64,000 bases of DNA from Dysgonomonas hofstadii (GTDB lineage Bacteria; Bacteroidota; Bacteroidia; Bacteroidales; Dysgonomonadaceae), in NCBI RefSeq assembly GCF_014196915.1, contig NZ_JACIEP010000018.1, forward strand, positions 20,530 through 84,529. Reading direction: 5' to 3'. Shown in pieces: positions 1 through 8,778 of the stretch (within the stretch, counting starts at the first letter, position 1; each line of letters opens with the position of its first letter). The notes beneath the pieces are model-generated. The model worked only from the letters and a program-made list of their open reading frames with translations, ran no database searches and was not told the DNA's origin. A program made the position numbers and the translations under genes.

Positions 1-567
1 GTCGCTGTAATCGTATTGTCCCGAATTTACCAGCTTTTCCATATTCTCAAAACAATTCAATCCTGCTAATCCCAATCCGTTCGGAGCTATTGACATTTCC
101 GTGATAAGGAAACCGTTACTCAACAGGAAAAGACCTTTTTTATCTTCTTCGGTGTCCCATATGAAGTCGATAATTCTTTGGCCTTTGATTTCGAGGATTT
201 CGTTTGATAAGTTTTCTGTTTTATGGGGTTTACTTTTTGGAGCTATTTCTTCATAACTGGCCATCCGTCCCAGATGTTTTCCTAATTGCCGGAAGAATGC
301 CCGTCTTTCTTCTCCTTTGTTCAGGACTTTGTTTTTTTCTTTATCAGGTTTATTTACAGTCTCAATAGCCTGATTTGACGAAAAACTTGTCGCTCTTTTA
401 TCTATATTCTCTACAGCTATTTCTTCATCTTCGAAATAAGGAATCTTTACAAAAAAATCTTTGTCAATTTCGAGAAAGCATTCTCCCTGATCGAGTCCGC
501 CGATTTCATATTCTACCCATTGATAAATATCGGTGATGGTTTTTCCTATAATATCTTTTGCCTGCAT
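1..567 (-). CDS. hypothetical protein, 3' end outside the window
   Basis: An open reading frame of 189 codons starts with ATG at 567 and is still open at base 1, so the C-terminus lies outside the window. The protein starts MQAKDIIGKTITDIYQ, is acidic and lysine-rich, and has no signal peptide or membrane segment. A charged low-complexity stretch separates the N-terminal part from a second part containing IIDFIWDTEEDKKGLFLL. I do not recognise the family. The start lies two bases after the stop of the porin gene, so the two are probably cotranscribed; this says little about function. Confidence 0.75.
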   Translation of the reverse strand, partial: MQAKDIIGKTITDIYQWVEYEIGGLDQGECFLEIDKDFFVKIPYFEDEEIAVENIDKRATSFSSNQAIETVNKPDKEKNKVLNKGEERRAFFRQLGKHLGRMASYEEIAPKSKPHKTENLSNEILEIKGQRIIDFIWDTEEDKKGLFLLSNGFLITEMSIAPNGLGLAGLNCFENMEKLVNSGQYDYSD

Positions 568-569
568 CT

Positions 570-1718
570 TTAAAATACGATTTGTAATTGTCCTTGTACG
601 AGGTTTGAATTAGGCGCTCCCCATTTGTTGGAGTAGTCCGAATAAGTATAATTCAGTTGCACACGGCACGATTTGTAAAAGTAATAATTTACTCCGGCTG
701 TATAATCAATCACTTCGCTATTTATATCCTTATCAGTATTTAAATAATCTACTCTTCCAAAAGCGTTCAATTTCTCAGGAATGAAATACCATAATCCAAT
801 GCCATGCAGGCTCTCTTTCTTTATTCCGCCATCATTTGCCCTGATATATTCGGCACGGGCATAAAGCCTGTCCGATTTATAGTCCGTACTTGCGATCCAG
901 CGGTTGCGCACATGGTCTCTCGTTTCTGTTTCCCCGTTTTTTGTGTAGGTAGCTTCTCCGAAGTATGCGCCGCCACCTATGCGGAATCCTTTTACGGGCT
1001 GTAATAATATATTCCCGGCAAAGTCTTTCGTATTATTGGTTTCACTGGTAATAAGACCTGTTCCCTGATATAATCCTATTTTATATTCCAGCAAATGATG
1101 TGTTTTTGTTTCGAACAGATTTCCGTAGACTTGTATTCCCAGGTCACGGCCTCCATTGTTTTTCCCATTTTGTAATCGTAAAACGTCATCACCCATGCCG
1201 ATCAGTGTTGAAACGGAACGACTGTTAGAAACAGATTCCAGCACCGTGGCCGAAAATTGGTTCTCTAGCGATAAAGGTATTTTTGCCTGCCCAAGTTTTA
1301 CATTGAAAGCGCTGGATGGTGTCCAGTCTATATAGAATTCGGTCAGGGTAGGATTCACAAACTCCATCATGGCAAAATAGCTGAAATTCTTGAACAATTC
1401 GCCCCGCATATGCAGAAAAATGACGCGGGCGTTTACATCATGCTTTATATTGCTTACATCATTGTATCTGTACATCATCAGTCCATATCCACCGAACTGC
1501 ATATAAGGCGTATTAAATGCGGTTCTTACTTTCTCTATTGCCTGATCGAATGATCCTGGTTCCTTTTGGGGTTGGGCACTTATCTGTATGGAATCGGCTT
1601 CGTTCTGGGTTAAAATATTTTTCTCTACCAGTTTCTTTAAAAGCTCATTATTTACGTCTTGTGCATAGGTAAAAGTGTATACTGTAAATAAAGTAAGCGC
1701 GAGTAAAAGTTTCTTCAT
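570..1718 (-). CDS. OprP/OprO-like outer-membrane porin
   Basis: A 382-residue protein with a clear signal peptide (MKKLLLALTLF to YAQ, about 20 residues). A short hydrophilic segment with EKNILTQNEADSI precedes alternating amphipathic strands from about residue 72 (MQFGGYGLMMYRYND) and a terminal phenylalanine (QLQIVF), typical of beta-barrel assembly signals. Content and length fit the phosphate-selective porin O/P family. The family forms outer-membrane channels for anions, but members in Bacteroidota are often named so without a tested substrate. No phosphate-uptake genes are adjacent, so the substrate is open. It lies 28 bases downstream of the SanA-like gene and directly upstream of the partial hypothetical gene. 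Confidence 0.8.
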   Translation of the reverse strand: MKKLLLALTLFTVYTFTYAQDVNNELLKKLVEKNILTQNEADSIQISAQPQKEPGSFDQAIEKVRTAFNTPYMQFGGYGLMMYRYNDVSNIKHDVNARVIFLHMRGELFKNFSYFAMMEFVNPTLTEFYIDWTPSSAFNVKLGQAKIPLSLENQFSATVLESVSNSRSVSTLIGMGDDVLRLQNGKNNGGRDLGIQVYGNLFETKTHHLLEYKIGLYQGTGLITSETNNTKDFAGNILLQPVKGFRIGGGAYFGEATYTKNGETETRDHVRNRWIASTDYKSDRLYARAEYIRANDGGIKKESLHGIGLWYFIPEKLNAFGRVDYLNTDKDINSEVIDYTAGVNYYFYKSCRVQLNYTYSDYSNKWGAPNSNLVQGQLQIVF

Positions 1719-1746
1719 TAGTTCGTTGTCGTATCTATCTATTCCG

Positions 1747-2403
1747 TTAATCTATATTTATTGGCTCTCCCAAATGCCGTGGCTGCTTATTTGTAACTAT
1801 ATCCACAAATACCTTTACACGGGCAAATATTTCCCGTATTTTAGTTTTAAATGACCATTTACTTAGTCTCAGGTCTTTTGCGTTGTATCCGTATGCATCC
1901 AATCCTTTTTGCCGGGCAATGAATACGGCCCGTTCGTTATGAAATTTCTGAGAGACTATGATAAATGAATCCTGCCCGAATATTTTATTCATTCTTACAA
2001 CGGAGTCAAGTGTTCTTAGTCCTGCATAATCGCAATGGATAATGCTGTCCGGCACTCCGGCCTCGATAAGGGCACTGCGCATATCGTCGGCTTCGTTGTA
2101 GTGATGCCAGCGATTGTCTCCACTGACAACAAAGGCCTTTACCTTACCTGCCTCATAAAGCTCTTTTGCGGCCTGTATGCGATAGGTAAAGTAAAGGTTT
2201 TGCCTGTTGCCGATATATCTGGCCGCCCCTAAAACTAAAGCAGCCTTTTGTGAAGGGACGCTGTCGGTATTATTAAAAATATATTCTTTTGCATCGTGTG
2301 GTATTTTCCAGTTAGCAAAGGCAATAACTGCACCGACAAGCAATACTGCTATGAAAATTATCCCCACGGTCCGTTTAATGATTTTCTTCGTTCGGCCTTT
2401 CAT
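1747..2403 (-). CDS. SanA-like DUF218 membrane protein
   Basis: A 218-residue protein with one N-terminal transmembrane segment (residues about 11-30, GIIFIAVLLVGAVIAFANW) and a DUF218/SanA-type domain. Visible family features are ALVLGAARY near residue 55, AFVVSGDNRWHHYNEADDM near 90-108, and IIVSQKFHNERA near 148-159. SanA of E. coli affects envelope permeability (vancomycin sensitivity at high temperature); its biochemistry is poorly defined. The start codon overlaps the stop of the nucleoside phosphorylase gene by one base (TAATG), so the two are translationally coupled. Confidence 0.85.
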   Translation of the reverse strand: MKGRTKKIIKRTVGIIFIAVLLVGAVIAFANWKIPHDAKEYIFNNTDSVPSQKAALVLGAARYIGNRQNLYFTYRIQAAKELYEAGKVKAFVVSGDNRWHHYNEADDMRSALIEAGVPDSIIHCDYAGLRTLDSVVRMNKIFGQDSFIIVSQKFHNERAVFIARQKGLDAYGYNAKDLRLSKWSFKTKIREIFARVKVFVDIVTNKQPRHLGEPINID

Positions 2404-3269
2404 TAAATTCTATCCAGTACTTTTCTGATAAGGTCTTCTATCGATCCTTTATAATTAGCATTCGATTCTCCGGCCAGGCGGTTGGCAATAATTGTGCAGA
2501 CAGTCATGGCCTTATGTCCCATCAGTCTTCCTAATCCGGCGAGCGGTGCGCTTTCCATTTCATAGTTGGTGATTTTGTCGCCTTTAAATTCGAACGTTTC
2601 TATTTTGCTGTTCAGATCGGGATTGGCTAATGGCATGCGCACATATCTACCCTGAGGTCCGTAGAATCCGATAGCAGAAATGGTCATTCCCATTATCATA
2701 TCATGGCCTACACGTTGAACCAGTTCTTCATCTGCCGGAACAAAATATGGCGCACAGTGCTGAGGGTTCCAGTCTACATATTTCTTGAACGCTTCTTCAT
2801 AAGCAAGCAGAGCCACTCCGTTGCGCCCTTCGTAATAATTTAGTACGCCGTCGAAACCGATAGATTTAGCAGCTACGACATACGAACCTATTGGACAGTT
2901 GGGTTGTAACCCACCCGAGGTCCCTACACGAACCATTGTCAGTTGTTTGAAATCTTTTTTTACCTCCCGGGTTTTAAAGTCTACATTTGCCAAGGCGTCC
3001 AGTTCGGTAAGTACAATATCGATATTATCCGGGCCTATCCCGTGCGATATTGCTGTAATACGTTTGCCTTTATACACTCCTGTGATGGTGTGAAACTCAC
3101 GGCTTTGAACGTCAACTTCGATGCTGTCAAAGAATGAAGCTGTAAGGCTTACCCTGTCGGGGTCACCCATCATTATTATCTTATCAGCTAGTTGTTCGGG
3201 TTTGATATGAAGATGGAATACACTACCATCTCCGTTGATAATTAATTCTGATTCCGGTATTATTCTCAT
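2403..3269 (-). CDS. nucleoside phosphorylase, uridine phosphorylase type
   Basis: A 288-residue cytosolic enzyme of the PNP/UDP family. It phosphorolyses a nucleoside to base plus ribose-1-phosphate in pyrimidine/purine salvage. Visible motifs are IIMMGDPDRV (phosphate-binding N-terminus, about residues 29-38), ISHGIGPDNI, VRVGTSGGLQP and YEMESAPLAGL (ribose-binding Met-Glu-Ser). I use the ATG at 3269 rather than one at 3296: a perfect TAnnTTTG element sits at 3294-3301, so the upstream ATG would lie before the transcript start. Uridine is the likeliest substrate from overall similarity, but purine specificity cannot be excluded. Confidence 0.87.
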   Translation of the reverse strand: MRIIPESELIINGDGSVFHLHIKPEQLADKIIMMGDPDRVSLTASFFDSIEVDVQSREFHTITGVYKGKRITAISHGIGPDNIDIVLTELDALANVDFKTREVKKDFKQLTMVRVGTSGGLQPNCPIGSYVVAAKSIGFDGVLNYYEGRNGVALLAYEEAFKKYVDWNPQHCAPYFVPADEELVQRVGHDMIMGMTISAIGFYGPQGRYVRMPLANPDLNSKIETFEFKGDKITNYEMESAPLAGLGRLMGHKAMTVCTIIANRLAGESNANYKGSIEDLIRKVLDRI

Positions 3270-3293
3270 AATTATTTCTTTATAGTTTAAATG

Positions 3294-3301
3294 CAAAGAT
3301 A
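3294..3301 (-). promoter_or_regulatory. -7 promoter element for the nucleoside phosphorylase operon
   Basis: Read on the minus strand this is TATCTTTG, a perfect match to the Bacteroides TAnnTTTG element, 24 bases upstream of the ATG at 3269. No convincing TTTG is seen at the expected upstream distance. Confidence 0.5.
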
Positions 3302-3395
3302 TGCAAATCCGGTTGTATATTCTATAATCTTACTTTTTTAAATAAGTTTAGTTAATAAAACGGGATATGTGAAATAGCTATAGAAGCAAATTTCA

Positions 3396-3403
3396 TATAT
3401 TTG
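3396..3403 (+). promoter_or_regulatory. -7 promoter element for the TIM-barrel gene
   Basis: TATATTTG matches the Bacteroides TAnnTTTG element and lies 50 bases upstream of the ATG at 3454. A TTTG at -33 is not evident. Confidence 0.4.
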
Positions 3404-3453
3404 TAGTATATAATAAAACTTCTTAGAAGAATCTTAAATTTATACCATATAAT

Positions 3454-4290
3454 ATGAATAAAATCAAGCACTTTCTATTTATTGTGTGCGTGTGCACATT
3501 TGTTTTTAGTGATACGGCCCGGGCAAATGAACCTGAAATGAATCTGCGAGACGATGGTGAATTGTTTAAAGTGGCAATAGCAGGTTATACTTTTGTTAAT
3601 TTTAATCTGGATGAAACCCTGAAAATGATGGAAGAGGTAGATGTCCATTATTTATGTATTAAAGATTTTCATCTTCCACTGAATAGTACAGATGAACAAA
3701 TAGCTGAGTTTCATGCAAAACTTGCGAAACATAATGTCACAGGGTATGCTGTAGGGCCTATTTATATGAAAACGAAAGAAGAAGTAGACAAGGCTTTCGA
3801 TTATGCCAGAAGAGTAGGAGTGAAGTTGATTGTCGGTGTACCTAACCATGAATTACTCCCTTATGTGGAAGAGAAAGTGAAGGAATATGATTTTAAATAT
3901 GCCATCCACCTGCACGGTCCTGATATTAAATTATATCCGAATGCAACAGATATTTATGAGCGTGTGAAAGATCTTGATCCGCGTATTGGCATGTGTCTCG
4001 ATATTGGCCATAATTTGCGCGACGGACAAGATCCTATTGCAGATCTTAAAAGATACAAAGACAGGGTTTTCGATATTCATATGAAGAATACGACTGCGGC
4101 CAGTAAAGAAGGTAAGACCGGAGAAATAGGTCGTGGAATTATCGATATTCCGGCTTTTGTAAAGATGCTGCGCGAGGTTAAATATGATGGAGCATGCAGC
4201 CTTGAATATGAACGGAATATGAAAACACCGTTGGCAGGTATAGCCGAGTCGATCGGATATTTCAGAGGAGTAATCGATGCAACTAAATAA
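3454..4290 (+). CDS. exported sugar phosphate isomerase/epimerase-like TIM barrel
   Basis: A 278-residue protein with a signal peptide (residues 1-24, ending ARA) and a xylose-isomerase-like / AP-endonuclease-2 TIM-barrel fold. Likely metal-ligand positions are in YAIHLHGPD, GMCLDIGHN, VFDIHMKN and the final SLEYE, the usual E/D/H pattern of the family. Export is unusual for a classical isomerase but common among Bacteroidota relatives that act on sugar or inositol derivatives. The gene stands alone, with its own promoter element and a strong terminator at 4305-4329. The substrate cannot be read from context. Confidence 0.78.
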   Translation: MNKIKHFLFIVCVCTFVFSDTARANEPEMNLRDDGELFKVAIAGYTFVNFNLDETLKMMEEVDVHYLCIKDFHLPLNSTDEQIAEFHAKLAKHNVTGYAVGPIYMKTKEEVDKAFDYARRVGVKLIVGVPNHELLPYVEEKVKEYDFKYAIHLHGPDIKLYPNATDIYERVKDLDPRIGMCLDIGHNLRDGQDPIADLKRYKDRVFDIHMKNTTAASKEGKTGEIGRGIIDIPAFVKMLREVKYDGACSLEYERNMKTPLAGIAESIGYFRGVIDATK

Positions 4291-4304
4291 AGGAATGAAA
4301 TGAG

Positions 4305-4329
4305 CGGGATAAGTTTTATCCCGTTTTTT
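4305..4329 (+). terminator. intrinsic terminator after the TIM-barrel gene
   Basis: Perfect 8-bp stem (CGGGATAA / TTATCCCG) with a 3-base loop, followed directly by six T. Confidence 0.9.
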
Positions 4330-4372
4330 ATTTTGGTCAATTATTTATATTTTTGGCATAAATAAAGATTTT

Positions 4373-4846
4373 ATGAAGATAACCCTTCTTGTTATAGGCA
4401 AAACCGATGCCGGTTATTTTGTGGATGCGATCACTGAATATCAGAAAAGGCTGGAACATTATATACCTTTCGATATTCAGATTATTCCTGATCTGAAAAA
4501 CACTAAAAGTCTGACTGTTGAGCAACAAAAAGAAAAAGAAGGGGAACTAATCCTTAAATCAATACAACCCGGTGATTACATTGTTTTACTCGATGAAAAG
4601 GGGAAGGAATATACTTCCGCGCAGTTTGCATCTTACATCGAAAAGAAAACTCATACTGTATCGAAACGCCTTGTGTTTATTATCGGAGGGCCTTACGGCT
4701 TCTCTCAGGATATCTATAACAAGGCGAATGAAAAACTGACTCTTTCCCGTATGACTTTTTCACATCAAATGGTGCGTCTTATATTCGTAGAGCAGCTTTA
4801 TAGAGCTATGACAATCCTCAATAATGAGCCCTATCATCATGAATGA
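4373..4846 (+). CDS. rlmH: 23S rRNA (pseudouridine1915-N3)-methyltransferase RlmH
   Basis: A 157-residue SPOUT-class methyltransferase of the usual RlmH length. It methylates pseudouridine 1915 in helix 69 of 23S rRNA using S-adenosylmethionine. Diagnostic parts are the N-terminal MKITLLVIGKT, the knot-forming FIIGGPYGFSQDIYNKA (about residues 101-117), the LSRMTFSHQMVRLIFVEQLYRA segment shortened here to its core FSHQMVRLIFVEQLYRA, and the C-terminal NEPYHHE. A candidate -7 element TATTTTTG lies at 4348-4355. The gene is single and housekeeping. Confidence 0.95.
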   Translation: MKITLLVIGKTDAGYFVDAITEYQKRLEHYIPFDIQIIPDLKNTKSLTVEQQKEKEGELILKSIQPGDYIVLLDEKGKEYTSAQFASYIEKKTHTVSKRLVFIIGGPYGFSQDIYNKANEKLTLSRMTFSHQMVRLIFVEQLYRAMTILNNEPYHHE

Positions 4847-4866
4847 TACAACTTCGGGTAGATTTT

Positions 4867-4899
4867 CCTATTTGTCGATAGAATAACCCTATTTGTCGA
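4867..4899 (+). repeat. two-copy 12-bp direct repeat, probable activator site
   Basis: CCTATTTGTCGA occurs at 4867-4878 and again at 4888-4899, exactly 21 bp (two helical turns) apart and ending 5 bp before the -33 element of the next gene. A tandem 21-bp-phased site just upstream of a promoter is what a dimeric activator needs. LytTR-family regulators use direct repeats with this phasing, but the regulator here is unknown. Confidence 0.5.
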
Positions 4900-4904
4900 A
4901 ACTG

Positions 4905-4936
4905 TTTGCCTCATTTTCAGAAAGAGAGTAATATTG
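4905..4936 (+). promoter_or_regulatory. promoter of the Cthe_2159-like lipoprotein gene
   Basis: TTTG at 4905-4908 and TAATATTG at 4929-4936 (one mismatch to TAnnTTTG) are separated by 20 bp, the expected spacing. The predicted transcript start near 4943 gives a leader of about 18 bases before the ATG at 4961 and excludes an in-frame TTG at 4934 as the start. Confidence 0.6.
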
Positions 4937-4960
4937 CATTCAATCACATACTTTCTGATT

Positions 4961-6928
4961 ATGAATATTAACAAATTATTTATCGGATTTTTTAGCCTTA
5001 TTTGTCTGATTGCATTTTCATGTAGCAATGATGATGTTTCAGATATAATAGATGATGGCGATATTGATGATGACGATGAAGAAGTTGTTATTGACGATGA
5101 CTTCAAGACGGACACAAAAGATACGACATTTGTCAATGCTGTACTTATAACCTTTACTAATGACGGGGTTTCTATAACAAATCCTTATGAAGATGACGGG
5201 GTTTCCATAACCGAGAGCAACGGAAATGTTGTTGTCACATCCACAAATACTACTACAGAATTTAATTACGTTTTGTCAGGACAAACAAAAAGCGGATCTG
5301 TCAAGATTTATAGCGATCTGAAATTCGGACTTGGTTTTAATGGTATCGATATAACAAGTACCGATGGTCCTGCGCTCAATATTCAATCGGGTAAAAAAGT
5401 GACGATTACCCAGGTAGGAGGAACATCCAACCGCCTTATCGATAGCAGTACATATACTCCGTATGGCGATGAGGACATGAAAGGAGCTTTCTTTAGCGAA
5501 GGGCAATTGAACTTTGAAGGTAGCGGTAGTCTCACAGTATATGGCTTTTATAAACATGCTATTGCCAGCGATGATTATGTCAGGGTAAAAAGTGGAACTA
5601 TCATTGTGAAAACGGCGGTAAGCGATGGTATTCATGCCAAGGATTATTTCCGCATGGATGGCGGAACTGTAGAAATTAAAGCTTCCAGCGATGGCATTGA
5701 TTGTGATGAAGGCTATATCCGCATCGATGGAGGAAACATTACGATAAAAAGCGCCGACGATGGTATTGTGGCCTCTTATGAAGATTCTGATGCATCTATA
5801 ACTCCATACATTACTATAGACAACGCTACAATTGATATCACAACTACGGGGCAAAAGGCTATGGGTATAAAAAGTGATATAAGTTCGGTAACCGTGAATA
5901 GCGGGACAATTAATATCAATGTAAAAGGTGAGGCATCAAAAGCTTTTAAGACCGGTGGCGATATGGTTCTGACCGGTGGCGATCTGACTCTTGCAACTTC
6001 GGGTAGTGCATTTTATGATACCAGCGATCAGGATATATCTTCTGCAGCCGGAATAAAGTGTGATGGTAACCTTACCATTAATGATGGAACAGTTCTGAAA
6101 ATAACCAGCTCGGGCGCCGGAGGTAAGGGTATCAGTGTCGATAATGATTTTATAATGGAAGGCGGAACGGTAACCGTTACAACAACAGGTGAACAGTATA
6201 AATATGGCTCGGACGACACAGCTGCTAAAGCTATAAAAGCAGATGGAAATGTTACAGTAAATAATGGTAATATTACAATAAAGACTTCCGGAGTTGAAGC
6301 CGAAGGCTTGGAAAGTAAAAAGACACTGACCATAAACAATGGTAATATAATTATTGAAGCTTACGATGACTGTATCAATGCCTCAAATCATATAGCGATA
6401 AACGGAGGAAATATTTATTGCTACAGTACAACTAATGATGGAATAGACTCAAACGGGACTCTCACTGTAACAGGAGGAGTTGTGATAGCTTCCGGAACGA
6501 CTTCACCCGAAGAAGGATTCGATTGCGACAACAATACTTTCAAAATAACAGGGGGCATCCTTATCGGCACAGGAGGGGCTACCAGCAGTCCTACATCGAG
6601 TGTCTGCACACAACGATCCCTGGTTTATAGCACTACCGGGACGGCGAATGAACTGATACATATAAAATCTTCGGACGGTACTGCTATCTTAACTTATAAG
6701 GTGCCAAGGACATACAATACAATGACATTGTTGTTTAGCAGTCCCGACATGAAAGCAAATACTAGTTATACGATATATAAGGGCGGAAGCATCACCGGAG
6801 CTACGGAGTTCTATGGATTTTATACCGGAGGCACGTATACCGGAGGAAGTTCGGCAAATACATTTACTGCCAGTTCCAGTTCTATGGTGAATACTGTAGG
6901 AAGCTCATCGGGTGGAGGACGTCCTTAG
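4961..6928 (+). CDS. Cthe_2159-like carbohydrate-binding beta-helix lipoprotein
   Basis: A 655-residue lipoprotein: signal peptide with lipobox ending in AFSC (Cys about residue 20), then an Asp-rich linker (about residues 23-50), then many short repeats of the type DGGTVEIKASSDGID and NGNITIKTSGVEAEG that should form a right-handed beta-helix. The order and the repeated SDGI/DGI turns match the Cthe_2159 family, whose founding member binds acidic plant polysaccharide (polygalacturonate). The C-terminus is Gly/Ser-rich (SSSGGGRP). No enzyme neighbours are present, so a surface adhesin or scaffold is as likely as a glycan-uptake role. Expression probably depends on the phased repeat at 4867-4899. 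Confidence 0.78.
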   Translation: MNINKLFIGFFSLICLIAFSCSNDDVSDIIDDGDIDDDDEEVVIDDDFKTDTKDTTFVNAVLITFTNDGVSITNPYEDDGVSITESNGNVVVTSTNTTTEFNYVLSGQTKSGSVKIYSDLKFGLGFNGIDITSTDGPALNIQSGKKVTITQVGGTSNRLIDSSTYTPYGDEDMKGAFFSEGQLNFEGSGSLTVYGFYKHAIASDDYVRVKSGTIIVKTAVSDGIHAKDYFRMDGGTVEIKASSDGIDCDEGYIRIDGGNITIKSADDGIVASYEDSDASITPYITIDNATIDITTTGQKAMGIKSDISSVTVNSGTININVKGEASKAFKTGGDMVLTGGDLTLATSGSAFYDTSDQDISSAAGIKCDGNLTINDGTVLKITSSGAGGKGISVDNDFIMEGGTVTVTTTGEQYKYGSDDTAAKAIKADGNVTVNNGNITIKTSGVEAEGLESKKTLTINNGNIIIEAYDDCINASNHIAINGGNIYCYSTTNDGIDSNGTLTVTGGVVIASGTTSPEEGFDCDNNTFKITGGILIGTGGATSSPTSSVCTQRSLVYSTTGTANELIHIKSSDGTAILTYKVPRTYNTMTLLFSSPDMKANTSYTIYKGGSITGATEFYGFYTGGTYTGGSSANTFTASSSSMVNTVGSSSGGGRP

Positions 6929-6968
6929 AAAATATAAGTTCTTGTTTAAGATAGATAATTGATGTTGA

Positions 6969-7009
6969 GGAACGGGTTTTGCAGTGATGCAAGACCCGTT
7001 CCGTCTTTT
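6969..7009. terminator. bidirectional terminator between convergent genes
   Basis: A 15-bp stem with one G-U pair (6969-6983 with 6988-7002) and a GTGA loop, with a T-rich run after it on the plus strand and an A-rich flank for the minus strand. It separates the lipoprotein gene from the end of the ior/paaK operon. Confidence 0.85.
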
Positions 7010-7433
7010 ATTGCTGTTTCAGATTTGACTTATTCAGAATATCGCATTTATAGGATATTAGTATTTCAACGCATTTATCTATATCGGTAGGTCTGATCAC
7101 TACACTTGCTGTTTCTCCTTCCGAAAATGCATACATATATTCTATGAATATATTTTCTTTGGCCAAGTATTCCAATACAATTGCCAGAGCACCGGGCTTG
7201 TTCGGGCAGTTGAAACATACTACATCTGTTACACTTACACCGAAATGTGCTTCTTTTAAGACTTTAACCGCATGTTCCACATCGGATACAATCATACGCA
7301 GTATGCCGAAGTCTGCGTTTTCTGCGAGGCTAAAGGCTGTCATGTTTATTCCGTTGTTGCCCAGTATATGGGTAACGTCATTTATCCTGCCTGTTTTGTT
7401 TTCTATGAAAACCGATAGTTGTTTTATTGTCAT
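7008..7433 (-). CDS. double ACT-domain protein, last gene of the ior/paaK operon
   Basis: A 141-residue protein made of two ACT domains (about residues 3-70 and 72-135; second begins FNCPNKPGALAIVLEYL). ACT domains bind amino acids and regulate enzymes. Proteins of this type commonly follow PaaK-type ligase genes in Bacteroidota and anaerobes, and probably sense an aromatic or branched amino acid. The ATG at 7433 is used, 12 bases after the ligase stop; an in-frame TTG at 7439 is less likely. Confidence 0.85.
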   Translation of the reverse strand: MTIKQLSVFIENKTGRINDVTHILGNNGINMTAFSLAENADFGILRMIVSDVEHAVKVLKEAHFGVSVTDVVCFNCPNKPGALAIVLEYLAKENIFIEYMYAFSEGETASVVIRPTDIDKCVEILISYKCDILNKSNLKQQ

Positions 7434-7445
7434 GGTCAATCGATC

Positions 7446-8747
7446 TTAGTTAAATGTTCTCTTATCTAATACCCTTTGTGCTTTACCTTCACTGCGCTTT
7501 ATGCTGAACGGTTCTACGAGCTTGATATCTGCACTAATTCCCAGAACGCTTTGCAGGCGTTGGGCTATTTTCTTTTTGAGTGCGAGCATCTTTGTTATTT
7601 CATCCGAATAGAATCCATCCCGCACTTCTACTTGTACTTCCAGTATATCCAGATTGTTTATTCTATCGACCACAAGCATATAGTGAGGTTCAAATTCTTC
7701 CATTTCCAGTATAACGCTTTCTATCTGCGACGGGAATACATTTACTCCACGAATAATAAGCATATCGTCGCTGCGTCCCACGATACGGCTCATTCTCACA
7801 TTTGTGCGCCCGCATTTGCATGGTTCATCCATCAGTGTACACAGGTCTTTTGTCCTGTATCTTAATAGTGGTAAACCTTCTTTTGTTAATGTCGTGAATA
7901 CTAATTCACCTTGCTCTCCGTGTGGCAATTGCTCAAGGGTATCAGGAGAGATGATCTCTGCATAGAAATGATCTTCAATGATATGAGAACCATCTTTGTA
8001 CTCACATTCATGCGCTACCCCCGGGCCCATTATCTCGCTTAGACCGTATATATTATAGGCATCAATACCCATTTTTGCTTCGATTTCCTTACGCATATTT
8101 TCTGTCCATGGTTCAGCTCCGAAAATACCTGTGCGCAATTTGAATTCTTCACGGGGTATTCCTGTTTTTGCCATGGCTTCTGCCAGATAAAGGGCATAGG
8201 ATGGTGTACAGGCAAGGGCCGTTGCACCGAAGTCGTGAAGTAACTGGATATGTTTCGATGTATTACCGCTCGACATAGGAATGACAGTTGCCCCGAGATG
8301 CTCAACTCCATAATGTAAACCCAGTCCTCCGGTAAACAATCCATAGCCATATCCGACCGAAAAAATATCGTTTCTTGTTGTTCCGAATGCGCTAAGGCAG
8401 CGGGCTGTCATTTCCGACCAGATAGAGAGATCTTTGCGGGTATAGCCCACAACAGTGGGAGAGCCTGTTGTTCCCGAGGATGCATGTAATCTGACAATCT
8501 CCGACATCGGTACGGCAAACAGTCCATACGGGTAATTATCCCTCAAATCCTGTTTGGTCGTAAACGGGAGTTTTACGACATCATCAATTGTATTAATGTC
8601 TTCGGGAGTAACATCCATCTCCTGCATCTTCTGCCGATAGAAGGGGGTGGAGTGATATACCCTTTCTACAAGTTTACGCAAGCGCTGCCCCTGAAGATTC
8701 CGTTTTTCTTCAGTACTCATGCACTCTTTGGGTTTATTCCAAATCAT
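7446..8747 (-). CDS. paaK: phenylacetate-CoA ligase family enzyme
   Basis: A 433-residue adenylate-forming enzyme. It activates an arylacetate to its CoA thioester with ATP. Motifs seen: the AMP-binding loop HASSGTTGSPTVVGYT (about residues 88-103), YNIYGLSEIMGPG, the hinge YRTKDL (about 301-306) and the C-terminal subdomain with GRSDDMLIIRGVNVFPSQ. Length fits PaaK (about 430). In this operon it would connect free arylacetates with the aryl-acetyl-CoA handled by IorAB. It could favour indoleacetate or hydroxyphenylacetate over phenylacetate; sequence alone does not decide. Confidence 0.88.
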   Translation of the reverse strand: MIWNKPKECMSTEEKRNLQGQRLRKLVERVYHSTPFYRQKMQEMDVTPEDINTIDDVVKLPFTTKQDLRDNYPYGLFAVPMSEIVRLHASSGTTGSPTVVGYTRKDLSIWSEMTARCLSAFGTTRNDIFSVGYGYGLFTGGLGLHYGVEHLGATVIPMSSGNTSKHIQLLHDFGATALACTPSYALYLAEAMAKTGIPREEFKLRTGIFGAEPWTENMRKEIEAKMGIDAYNIYGLSEIMGPGVAHECEYKDGSHIIEDHFYAEIISPDTLEQLPHGEQGELVFTTLTKEGLPLLRYRTKDLCTLMDEPCKCGRTNVRMSRIVGRSDDMLIIRGVNVFPSQIESVILEMEEFEPHYMLVVDRINNLDILEVQVEVRDGFYSDEITKMLALKKKIAQRLQSVLGISADIKLVEPFSIKRSEGKAQRVLDKRTFN

Positions 8748-8778
8748 AGTATATTTTAGTTTTTAGTTTTATCGTTTA

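Noticed and set aside
5276..5854. 192-codon minus-strand frame
   Set aside because: Shadow of the repetitive beta-helix lipoprotein gene; no domain or promoter.
5600..6550. Regular short repeats that could suggest a CRISPR array
   Set aside because: The repeats are degenerate protein-level repeats in an open reading frame with no constant repeat or spacer length; no cas genes are present.
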